DNA of 64,000 nt from Cavia porcellus. Taxonomy: Eukaryota; Chordata; Mammalia; Rodentia; Caviidae. The stretch spans positions 528,001 to 592,000 of the forward strand of contig NW_026947627.1 in assembly GCF_034190915.1 (NCBI RefSeq). The letters run 5' to 3'. The notes under the pieces are model-generated. The model was given only the letters and a program-made list of their open reading frames with translations. It was not told where the DNA came from and made no database searches. Position 1 is the first letter of the stretch, and each line of letters begins with the position of its first letter. Positions 1-10,904 of this stretch are shown piece by piece. The position numbers were made by a program, and so were the translations under genes.

Positions 1-67
1 TCACTCCTACTAGTGAATCTAATGTAACACACACCCATACAAGGCGCACCACCCCGTGATGTTTTTC
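1..67 (+). repeat. Representative full-length monomer (phase reference)
   Basis: This is the first complete 67-bp copy and defines the phase used here, beginning at TCACT. In order it contains a short dyad TCACT-CCTACT-AGTGA (bases 1-16), a variable GAATCT/GAATGT site (15-20), an A/C-rich segment GTAACACACACCCATAC (24-40), a variable AAGGCG/AATGCG site (41-46), a C-rich segment CACCACCCCGTGATG (47-61), and a T5 tract followed by C (62-67). The two CpGs are in GCGC and CCCGTG. It carries the ACTAGT palindrome at 9-14. Confidence 0.95.
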
Positions 68-2472
68 TCACTGCTACTAGTGAATCTAATGTAACACACA
101 CCCATACAATGCGCACCACCCCGTGATGTTTTTCTCACTCCTACTAGTGAATGTAATGTAACACACACCCATACAAGTCGCACCACCCCGTGATGTTTTT
201 CTCACTCCTACTAGTGAATGTAATGTAACACACACCCATACAAGGCGCACCACCCCGTGATGTTTTTCTCACTCCTATTAGTGAATCTAACGTAACACAC
301 ACCCATACAATGCGCACCACCCCGAGATGATTTTCTCACTCCTACTAGTGAATGTAATGTAACACACACCCATACAATGCGCACCACCTCGTGATGTTTT
401 TCAAACTCCTACTAGTGAATGTAATGTAACACACACCCATACAATGCGCACCACCCCGTGATGTTTTTCTCACTCCTACTAGTGAATCTAATGTAACACA
501 CACCCATACAATGCACACCACCCCGTGATGTTTTTCTCACTCCTACTACTGAGTCTAATGTAACACACACCCATACAATGCGCACCACCACGTGATGTTT
601 TTCTCACTCCTACTAGTGAATCTAATGTAACACACACCCATACAAGGCGCACCACCCCGTGATGTTTTTCTCACTCCTACTAGTGAATCTAATGTAACAC
701 AAACCCATACAAGGCGCAACACCCCGTGATGTTTTTCTCACTCCTACTAGTGAATCTAATGTAACACACACCCATACAATGCGCACCACCCCGTGATGTT
801 TTTCTCACTCCTACTAGTGAATCTAATGAAACACACACCCATACAATGCGCACCACCCCGTGATGTTTTTCTCACTCCTACTAGTGAATGTAATGTAACA
901 CACACCCATACAATGCGCACCACCCCGTGATGTTTTTCTCACTCCTACTAGTGAATGTAACACACACCCATACAATGCGCACCACCCCGTGATGATTTTC
1001 TCACTCCTACTAGTGAAAGTAATGTAACACACACCCATACAATGCGCACCACCCCGTGATGTTTTTCTCACCCCTACTAGTGAATGTAATGTAACACACA
1101 CCCATACAATGCGCACCACCCCGTGATGTTTTTCTCACTGCTACTAGTGAATCTAATGTAACACACACCCATACAATACGCACCACCCCGTGATGTTTTT
1201 CTCACTGCTACTAGTGAATCTAATGTAACACACACCCATACAATGCGCATCACCCCGTTATGTTTTTCTCACTGCTACTAGTGAATCTAATGTAACACAC
1301 ACCCATACAATGCGCACCACCCCGTGATGTTTTTCTCACTCCTACTAGTGAATCTAATGTAACACACACCCATGCAATGCGCACCACCCCGTGATGTTTT
1401 TCTCACTCCTACTAGTGAATGTAACGTAACACACACCCATACAACGCGCACCACCCCGTGATGTTTTTCTCACTCCTACTAGTGAATGTAATGTAACACA
1501 CACCCATACAATGCGCACCACCCCGTGATGTTTTTCTCACTCCTACTAATGAATCTAATGTAACACACACCCATAAAATGCGCACCAGCCCGTGATGTTT
1601 TTCTCACTCCTACTAGTGAATCTGATGTAACACACACCCATACAATGCGCACCACCCCGTGATGTTTTTCTCACTGCTACTAGTGAATGTAATGTAACAC
1701 ACACCCATACAATGCGCACCACCCCGTGATGTTTTTCTCACTGCTACTAGTGAATGTAATGTAACACACACCCATACAATGCGCACCACCCCGTGATGTT
1801 TTTCTCACTGCTACTAGTGAATGTAATGTAACACACACCCATACAATGCCCACCACCCCGTGATGTTTATCTCACTCCTACTAGTGAATGTAATGTAACA
1901 CACACCCATACAATGCGCACCACCCCGTGATGTTTTTCTCACTCCTACTAGTGAATGTAATGTAACACACACCCATACAATGCGCACCACCCCGTGATGT
2001 TTTTCTCACTCCTACTAGTGAATGTAATGTAACACACACCCATACAATGCGCACCACCCCGTGATGTTTTTCTCACTGCTACTAGTGAATCTAATGTAAC
2101 ACACACCCATACAATGCGCACCACCCCGTGATGTTTTTCTCACTGCTACTAGTGAATCTAATGTAACACAAACCCATACAATGCGCACCGCCCCGTGATG
2201 TTTTTCTCACTGCTACTAGTGAATCTAATGTAACACACACCCATACAATGCGCACCGCCCCGTGATGTTTTTCTCACTGCTACTAGTGAATCTAATGTAA
2301 CACACACCCATACAATGCGCACCGCCCCGTGATGTTTCTCACTGCTACTAGTGAATCTGATGTAACACACACCCATACAATGCGCACCACCCTGTGATGT
2401 TTTTCTCACTCCTGCTAGTGAATCTGATGTAACACACACCCATACAATGCGCACCACCTCGTGATGTTTTTC
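1..2472 (+). repeat. Partial higher-order unit 0 (37 monomers, mosaic)
   Basis: This is the part of the array before the first marker monomer. It has three pieces. Bases 1-1,240 match 38,614-39,855 (offset 38,613) and 43,634-44,875. About 1,230-1,672 match 3,774-4,216 (offset 2,544), sharing GTTATG, CCATGCAATG and CATAAAATG variants. From about 1,673 on it matches 5,688 onward (offset 4,015). It contains a 62-bp monomer at about 951 (5 bp lost, GTGAATGTAACAC) and a 65-bp monomer at 2,331 (GATGTTTCTC). 37 x 67 - 7 = 2,472, so length and indels agree. Confidence 0.9.
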
Positions 2473-5400
2473 TCACTGCTGCTAGCGAATGTGATGTAAC
2501 ACACACCCATACAATGCGCACCACCCCGTGATGTTTTTCTCACTCCTGCTAGTGAATCTAATGTAACACACACCCATACAATGCGCACCACCCCGTGATG
2601 TTTTTCTCACTCCTGCTAGTGAATCTAATGTAACACACACCCATACAATGCGCACCACCCCGTGATGTTTTTCTCACTCCTGCTAGTGAATGTAATGTAA
2701 CACACACCCATACAATGCGCACCACCCCGTGATGTTTTTCTCACTCCTGCTAGTGAATGTAATGTAACACACACCCATACAAGGCGCACCACCCCGTGAT
2801 GTTTTTCTCACTCCTGCTAGTGAATGTAATGTAACACACACCCATACAAGGCGCACCACCCCGTGATGTTTTTCTCACCCCTGCTAGTGAATGTAATGTA
2901 ACACACACCCATACAAGGCGCACCACCCCGTGATGTTTTTCTCACCCCTACTAGTGAATGTAATGTAACACACACCCATATAATGCGCACCACCCCGTGA
3001 TGTTTTTCTCACCCCTACTAGTGAATGTAATGTAACACACACCCATACAGGGCGCACCACCCCGTGATGTTTTTCTCACCCCTACTAGTGAATGTAATGT
3101 AACACACACCCATACAAGGCGCACCACCCCGTGATGTTTTTCTCACCCCTACTAGTGAATGTAATGTAACACACACCCATACAAGGCGCACCACCCCGTG
3201 ATGTTTTTCTCACTCCTACTAGTGAATCTAATGTAACACACACCCATACAAGGCGCACCACCCCGTGATGTTTTTCTCACTCCTACTAGTGAATGTAATG
3301 TAACACACACCCATACAAGGCGCACCACCCCGTGATGTTTTTCTCACTCCTACTAGTGAATGTAATGTAACACACACCCATACAAGGCGCACCACCCCGT
3401 GATGTTTTTCTCACTCCTACTAGTGAATCTAATGTAACACACACACATACAAGGCGCACCACCCCGTGATGATTTTCTCCCTCCTACTAGTGAATCTAAT
3501 GTAACACACACCCATACAATGCGCACCACCCCATGATGATTTTCTCACTCCTACTAGTGAATGTAATGTAACACACACCCATACAATGCGCACCACCCCG
3601 TGATGTTTTTCTCACTCCTGCTAGTGAATGTAATGTAACACACACCCATACAAGGCGCACCACCCCGTGATGTTTTTCTCACTCCTGCTAGTGAATGTAA
3701 TGTAACACACACCCATACAAGGCGCACCACCCCGTGATGTTTTTCTCACCCCTGCTAGTGAATGTAATGTAACACACACCCATACAATGCGCAACACCCC
3801 GTTATGTTTTTCTCACTGCTACTAGTGAATCTAATGTAACACACACCCATACAATGCGCACCACCCCGTGATGTTTTTCTCACTCCTACTAGTGAATCTA
3901 ATGTAACACACACCCATGCAATGCGCACCACCCCGTGATGTTTTTCTCACTCCTACTAGTGAATGTAATGTAACACACACCCATACAATGCGCACCACCC
4001 CGTGATGTTTTTCTCACTCCTACTAGTGAATGTAATGTAACACACACCCATACAATGCGCACCACCCCGTGATGTTTTTCTCACTCCTACTAATGAATCT
4101 AATGTAACACACACCCATAAAATGCGCACCAGCCCGTGATGTTTTTCTCACTCCTACTAGTGAATCTGATGTAACACACACCCATACAATGCGCACCACC
4201 CCGTGATGTTTTTCTCACTCCTACTAGTGAATCTGATGTAACACACACCCATACAATGCGCACCACCCCGTGATGTTTTTCTCACTCCTACTAGTGAATC
4301 TAATGTAACACACAACCATACAAGGCGCACCACCGCGTGATGTTTTTCTCACTGCTACTACTGAATCTAATGTAACACACACCCATACATTGCGCACCAC
4401 CCCAGGATGTTTTTCTCACTCCTACTAGTGAATCTAATGTAACACACACCCATACAATGCGCACCACTCCGTGATGTTTTTCTCACTCCTACTAGTGAAT
4501 CTAATGTAACACACACCCATACAATGCGCACCACCCGGTGATGTTTTTCTTACTCCTACTAGTGAATCTAATGTAACACACACCCATACAATGCGCACCA
4601 CTCCGTGATGTTTTTCTCACTCCTACTAGTGAATCTAATGTAACACACACCCATACAATGCGCACCACCCCGTGATGTTTTTCTCACTCCTACTAGTGAA
4701 TGTAATGTAACACACTCCCATACAATGCGCACCACCCCGTGATGTTTTTCTCACTCCTACTAGTGAATGTAATGTAACACACACCCATACAATGCGCACC
4801 ACCCCGTGATGTATTTCTCACTCCTACTAGTGAATGTAATGTAACACACACCCATACAATGCGCACAACCCCCTGATGTTTTTCTCACTCCTACTAGTGA
4901 ATGTAATGTAACACACACCCATACAATGCGTGCCACCCCGTGATGTTTTTCTCACTCCTTCTAGTGAATGTAATGTAACACACACCCATACAATGCGCAC
5001 CACCCCATGATGTTTTTCTCACTCCTACTAGTGAATGTAATGTAACACACACCCTTACAATGCGCACCACCCCGTGATGTTTTTCTCACCGCTACTAGTG
5101 TATGTAATGTAACACACACCCATACAATGCGCACCACCCCATGATGTTTTTCTCACCGCTACTAGTGAATCTAATGTAACACACACCCATACAATGCACA
5201 CCACCCCATGATGTTTTTCTCACTGCTACTAGTGAATCTAATGTAACACACACCCATACAATGCGCACCACCCCGTGTTTTTCTCACTCCTACTAGTGAA
5301 TCTAATGTAACACACACCCATACAATGCCCACCACCCCGTGATGTTTTTCTCACTGCTACTAGTGAATCTAATGTAACACACACCCATACAATGCGCACC

Positions 5401-6487
5401 ACCCCGTGATGTTTTTCTCACTGCTACTAGTGAATCTAATGTAACACACACCCATACAATGCGCACCACCCCGTGATGTTTTTCTCACTGCTAATAGTGA
5501 ATGTAATGTAACACACACCCATACAATGCGCACCACCCCGTGATGTTTTTCTCACTGCTACTAGTGAATCTAATGTAACACACACCCATACAATGCGCAC
5601 CACCCCGTGATGTTTTTCTCACTGCTACTAGTGAATGTAATGTAACACACACCCATACAATGCGCACCACCCCGTGATGTTTTTCTCACTGCTACTAGTG
5701 AATGTAATGTAACACACACCCATACAATGCGCACCACCCCGTGATGTTTTTCTCACTGCTACTAGTGAATGTAATGTAACACACCCCCATACAATGCGCA
5801 CCACCCCGTGATGTTTTTCTCACTGCTACTAGTGAATGTAATGTAACACACACCCATACAATGCCCACCACCCCGTGATGTTTATCTCACTCCTACTAGT
5901 GAATGTAATGTAACACACACCCATACAATGCGCACCACCCCGTGATGTTTTTCTCACTCCTACTAGTGAATGTAATGTAACACACACCCATACAATGCGC
6001 ACCACCCCGTGATGTTTTTCTCACTCCTACTAGTGAATGTAATGTAACACACACCCATACAATGCGCACCACCCCGTGATGTTTTTCTCACTGCTACTAG
6101 TGAATCTAATGTAACACACACCCATACAATGCGCACCACCCCGTGATGTTTTTCTCACTGCTACTAGTGAATCTAATGTAACACAAACCCATACAATGCG
6201 CACCGCCCCGTGATGTTTTTCTCACTGCTACTAGTGAATCTAATGTAACACACACCCATACAATGCGCACCGCCCCGTGATGTTTTTCTCACTGCTACTA
6301 GTGAATCTAATGTAACACACACCCATACAATGCGCACCGCCCCGTGATGTTTCTCACTGCTACTAGTGAATCTGATGTAACACACACCCATACAATGCGC
6401 ACCACCCTGTGATGTTTTTCTCACTCCTGCTAGTGAATCTGATGTAACACACACCCATACAATGCGCACCACCTCGTGATGTTTTTC
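2473..6487 (+). repeat. Higher-order unit 1 (60 monomers, 4,015 bp)
   Basis: Runs from marker monomer TCACTGCTGCTAG at 2,473 to the next at 6,488. It starts with CTGCTAG and CCCTACTAG monomers rich in CAAGGCG (2.5-3.8 kb). Then come GTTATG and CATAAAATG variants, a CATACATTGCG monomer near 4,379, a CCTTCTAG monomer near 4,957, a 64-bp monomer at 5,275 (CCCCGTGTTTTTC, 3 bp lost), a run of GCTACTAG monomers, and a cluster of CACCGCCCC monomers. It ends with the 65-bp monomer at 6,346. 60 x 67 - 5 = 4,015. Confidence 0.9.
4379..4391 (+). other. ACACCCATACATT word, exact match to yeast Rap1 consensus
   Basis: The ordinary monomer reads ACACCCATACAAT here. In five related monomers (4,379, 8,394, 20,638, 40,113 and 45,133) it reads ACACCCATACATT, which is the budding-yeast Rap1 site as I know it. 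This is a sequence resemblance only; no binding protein can be inferred and the host is not shown to be a yeast. Confidence 0.3.
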
Positions 6488-9400
6488 TCACTGCTGCTAG
6501 CGAATGTGATGTAACACACACCCATACAATGCGCACCACCCCGTGATGTTTTTCTCACTCCTGCTAGTGAATCTAATGTAACACACACCCATACAATGCG
6601 CACCACCCCGTGATGTTTTTCTCACTCCTGCTAGTGAATCTAATGTAACACACACCCATACAATGCGCACCACCCCGTGATGTTTTTCTCACTCCTGCTA
6701 GTGAATGTAATGTAACACACACCCATACAATGCGCACCACCCCGTGATGTTTTTCTCACTCCTGCTAGTGAATGTAATGTAACACACACCCATACAAGGC
6801 GCACCACCCCGTGATGTTTTTCTCACTCCTGCTAGTGAATGTAATGTAACACACACCCATACAAGGCGCACCACCCCGTGATGTTTTTCTCACCCCTGCT
6901 AGTGAATGTAATGTAACACACACCCATACAAGGCGCACCACCCCGTGATGTTTTTCTCACCCCTACTAGTGAATGTAATGTAACACACACCCATACAATG
7001 CGCACCACCCCGTGATGTTTTTCTCACCCCTACTAGTGAATGTAATGTAACACACACCCATACAGGGCGCACCACCCCGTGATGTTTTTCTCACCCCTAC
7101 TAGTGAATGTAATGTAACACACACCCATACAAGGCGCACCACCCCGTGATGTTTTTCTCACCCCTACTAGTGAATGTAATGTAACACACACCCATACAAG
7201 GCGCACCACCCCGTGATGTTTTTCTCACTCCTACTAGTGAATCTAATGTAACACACACCCATACAAGGCGCACCACCCCGTGATGTTTTTCTCACTCCTA
7301 CTAGTGAATGTAATGTAACACACACCCATACAAGGCGCACCACCCCGTGATGTTTTTCTCACTCCTACTAGTGAATGTAATGTAACACACACCCATACAA
7401 GGCGCACCACCCCGTGATGTTTTTCTCACTCCTACTAGTGAATCTAATGTAACACACACACATACAAGGCGCACCACCCCGTGATGATTTTCTCCCTCCT
7501 ACTAGTGAATCTAATGTAACACACACCCATACAATGCGCACCACCCCGTGATGATTTTCTCACTCCTACTAGTGAATGTAATGTAACACACACCCATACA
7601 ATGCGCACCACCCCGTGATGTTTTTCTCACTCCTGCTAGTGAATGTAATGTAACACACACCCATACAAGGCGCACCACCCCGTGATGTTTTTCTCACTCC
7701 TGCTAGTGAATGTAATGTAACACACACCCATACAAGGCGCACCACCCCGTGATGTTTTTCTCACCCCTGCTAGTGAATGTAATGTAACACACACCCATAC
7801 AATGCGCAACACCCCGTTATGTTTTTCTCACTGCTACTAGTGAATCTAATGTAACACACACCCATACAATGCGCACCACCCCGTGATGTTTTTCTCACTC
7901 CTACTAGTGAATCTAATGTAACACACACCCATGCAATGCGCACCACCCCGTGATGTTTTTCTCACTCCTACTAGTGAATGTAATGTAACACACACCCATA
8001 CAATGCGCACCACCCCGTGATGTTTTTCTCACTCCTACTAGTGAATGTAATGTAACACACACCCATACAATGCGCACCACCCCGTGATGTTTTTCTCACT
8101 CCTACTAATGAATCTAATGTAACACACACCCATAAAATGCGCACCAGCCCGTGATGTTTTTCTCACTCCTACTAGTGAATCTGATGTAACACACACCCAT
8201 ACAATGCGCACCACCCCGTGATGTTTTTCTCACTCCTACTAGTGAATCTGATGTAACACACACCCATACAATGCGCACCACCCCGTGATGTTTTTCTCAC
8301 TCCTACTAGTGAATCTAATGTAACACACAACCATACAAGGCGCACCACCGCGTGATGTTTTTCTCACTGCTACTACTGAATCTAATGTAACACACACCCA
8401 TACATTGCGCACCACCCCAGGATGTTTTTCTCACTCCTACTAGTGAATCTAATGTAACACACACCCATACAATGCGCACCACTCCGTGATGTTTTTCTCA
8501 CTCCTACTAGTGAATCTAATGTAACACACACCCATACAATGCGCACCACCCGGTGATGTTTTTCTTACTCCTACTAGTGAATCTAATGTAACACACACCC
8601 ATACAATGCGCACCACTCCGTGATGTTTTTCTCACTCCTACTAGTGAATCTAATGTAACACACACCCATACAATGCGCACCACCCCGTGATGTTTTTCTC
8701 ACTCCTACTAGTGAATGTAATGTAACACACTCCCATACAATGCGCACCACCCCGTGATGTTTTTCTCACTCCTACTAGTGAATGTAATGTAACACACACC
8801 CATACAATGCGCACCACCCCGTGATGTATTTCTCACTCCTACTAGTGAATGTAATGTAACACACACCCATACAATGCGCACAACCCCCTGATGTTTTTCT
8901 CACTCCTACTAGTGAATGTAATGTAACACACACCCATACAATGCGTGCCACCCCGTGATGTTTTTCTCACTCCTTCTAGTGAATGTAATGTAACACACAC
9001 CCATACAATGCGCACCACCCCATGATGTTTTTCTCACTCCTACTAGTGAATGTAATGTAACACACACCCTTACAATGCGCACCACCCCGTGATGTTTTTC
9101 TCACCGCTACTAGTGTATGTAATGTAACACACACCCATACAATGCGCACCACCCCATGATGTTTTTCTCACCGCTACTAGTGAATCTAATGTAACACACA
9201 CCCATACAATGCACACCACCCCATGATGTTTTTCTCACTGCTACTAGTGAATCTAATGTAACACACACCCATACAATGCGCACCACCCCGTGTTTTTCTC
9301 ACTCCTACTAGTGAATCTAATGTAACACACACCCATACAATGCCCACCACCCCGTGATGTTTTTCTCACTGCTACTAGTGAATCTAATGTAACACACACC

Positions 9401-10904
9401 CATACAATGCGCACCACCCCGTGATGTTTTTCTCACTGCTACTAGTGAATCTAATGTAACACACACCCATACAATGCGCACCACCCCGTGATGTTTTTCT
9501 CACTGCTAATAGTGAATGTAATGTAACACACACCCATACAATGCGCACCACCCCGTGATGTTTTTCTCACTGCTACTAGTGAATCTAATGTAACACACAC
9601 CCATACAATGCGCACCACCCCGTGATGTTTTTCTCACTGCTACTAGTGAATGTAATGTAACACACACCCATACAATGCGCACCACCCCGTGATGTTTTTC
9701 TCACTGCTACTAGTGAATGTAATGTAACACACACCCATACAATGCGCACCACCCCGTGATGTTTTTCTCACTGCTACTAGTGAATGTAATGTAACACACC
9801 CCCATACAATGCGCACCACCCCGTGATGTTTTTCTCACTGCTACTAGTGAATGTAATGTAACACACACCCATACAATGCCCACCACCCCGTGATGTTTAT
9901 CTCACTCCTACTAGTAAATGTAATGTAACACACACCCATACAATGCGCACCACCCCGTGATGTTTTTCTCACTGCTACTAGTGAATGTAATGTAACACAC
10001 ACCCATACAATGCGCACCACCCCGTGATGTTTTTCTCACTGCTACTAGTGAATGTAATGTAACACACACCCATACAATGCGCACCACCCCGTGATGTTTT
10101 TCTCACTGCTACTAATGAATGTAATGTAACACACACCCATACAATGCGCACCACCCCGTGATGTTTTTCTCACTGCTACTAGTGAATGTAATGTAACACA
10201 CACCCATACAATGCGCACCACCCCGTGATGTTTTTCTCACTGCTACTAGTGAATGTAATGTAACACACACCCATACAATGCCCACCACCCCGTGATGTTT
10301 ATCTCACTCCTACTAGTGAATGTAATGTAACACACACCCATACAATGCGCACCACCCCGTGATGTTTTTCTCACTCCTACTAGTGAATGTAATGTAACAC
10401 AAACCCATACAATGCGCACCACCCCGTGATGTTTTTCTCACTCCTACTAGTGAATGTAATGTAACACACACCCATACAATGCGCACCACCACGTGATGTT
10501 TTTCTCACTGCTACTAGTGATTCTAATGTAACACACACCCATACAATGCGCACCACCCCGTGATGTTTTTCTCACTGCTACTAGTGAATCTAATGTAACA
10601 CAAACCCATACAATGCGCACCGCCCCGTGATGTTTTTCTCACTGCTACTAGTGAATCTAATGTAACACACACCCATACAATGCGCACCACCCCGTGATGT
10701 TTTTCTCACTGCTACTAGTGAATCTAATGTAACACACACCCATACAATGCGCACCGCCCCGTGATGTTTCTCACTGCTACTAGTGAATCTGATGTAACAC
10801 ACACCCATACAATGCGCACCACCCTGTGATGTTTTTCTCACTCCTGCTAGTGAATCTGATGTAACACACACCCATACAATGCGCACCACCTCGTGATGTT
10901 TTTC
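6488..10904 (+). repeat. Higher-order unit 2 (66 monomers, 4,417 bp)
   Basis: A near-copy of unit 1 at offset 4,015 as far as about 9,905. It shares every rare variant tested: CATACATTGCG at 8,394, the 64-bp monomer at 9,290, and CACCCCCATAC near 9,797. It then has six extra monomers (about 9,903-10,304) bounded by two CCCACC/GTTTATCTC monomers 402 bp apart, after which it follows unit 1 again. The 65-bp monomer is at 10,763. 66 x 67 - 5 = 4,417. Confidence 0.9.

Larger units (their letters stand above)
1673..9905 (+). repeat. 4,015-bp tandem duplication (60-monomer period)
   Basis: Sequence 1,673-5,890 recurs at 5,688-9,905 with only scattered single-base differences (for example CACCCCCATAC in the second copy, absent from the first). 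Shared rare characters are the CATACATTGCG monomer (4,379/8,394), the 64-bp monomer (5,275/9,290), the 65-bp monomer (2,331/6,346), GCGTGCC (4,929/8,944) and AGTGTATG (5,097/9,112). The period equals 60 monomers minus 3 and 2 bp. Confidence 0.9.

Noticed and set aside
24..40. Telomere repeat
   Set aside because: The TG-rich minus-strand segment resembles yeast telomere sequence over a few bases only; the 67-bp unit is not a known telomeric repeat as far as I can tell, and no chromosome end is visible.
24..61. G-quadruplex on the minus strand
   Set aside because: The GGGG and GGG tracts per monomer are about 15 bases apart and there are only two, so no canonical four-tract motif with short loops exists.
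47..67. CENP-B box in the CCCCGTGATGTTTTTC segment
   Set aside because: Compared with NCCCGNNTNNNNCGAAN, only CCCG fits; the T and the CGAA core are absent.
823..1119. Minus-strand open frame of 98 codons, with copies at 19,894, 39,436 and 44,456
   Set aside because: It is the satellite read in three successive frames, extended by the 5-bp deletion. It recurs exactly where the block is duplicated and has no coding signature.
2158..2457. 99-codon minus-strand frame repeated at 6,173, 10,590, 14,002, 22,837, 50,011, 56,977 and 61,129
   Set aside because: It spans the 2-bp-deletion monomer that carries the frame past the stop cluster. It is a by-product of the repeat, not a protein family.
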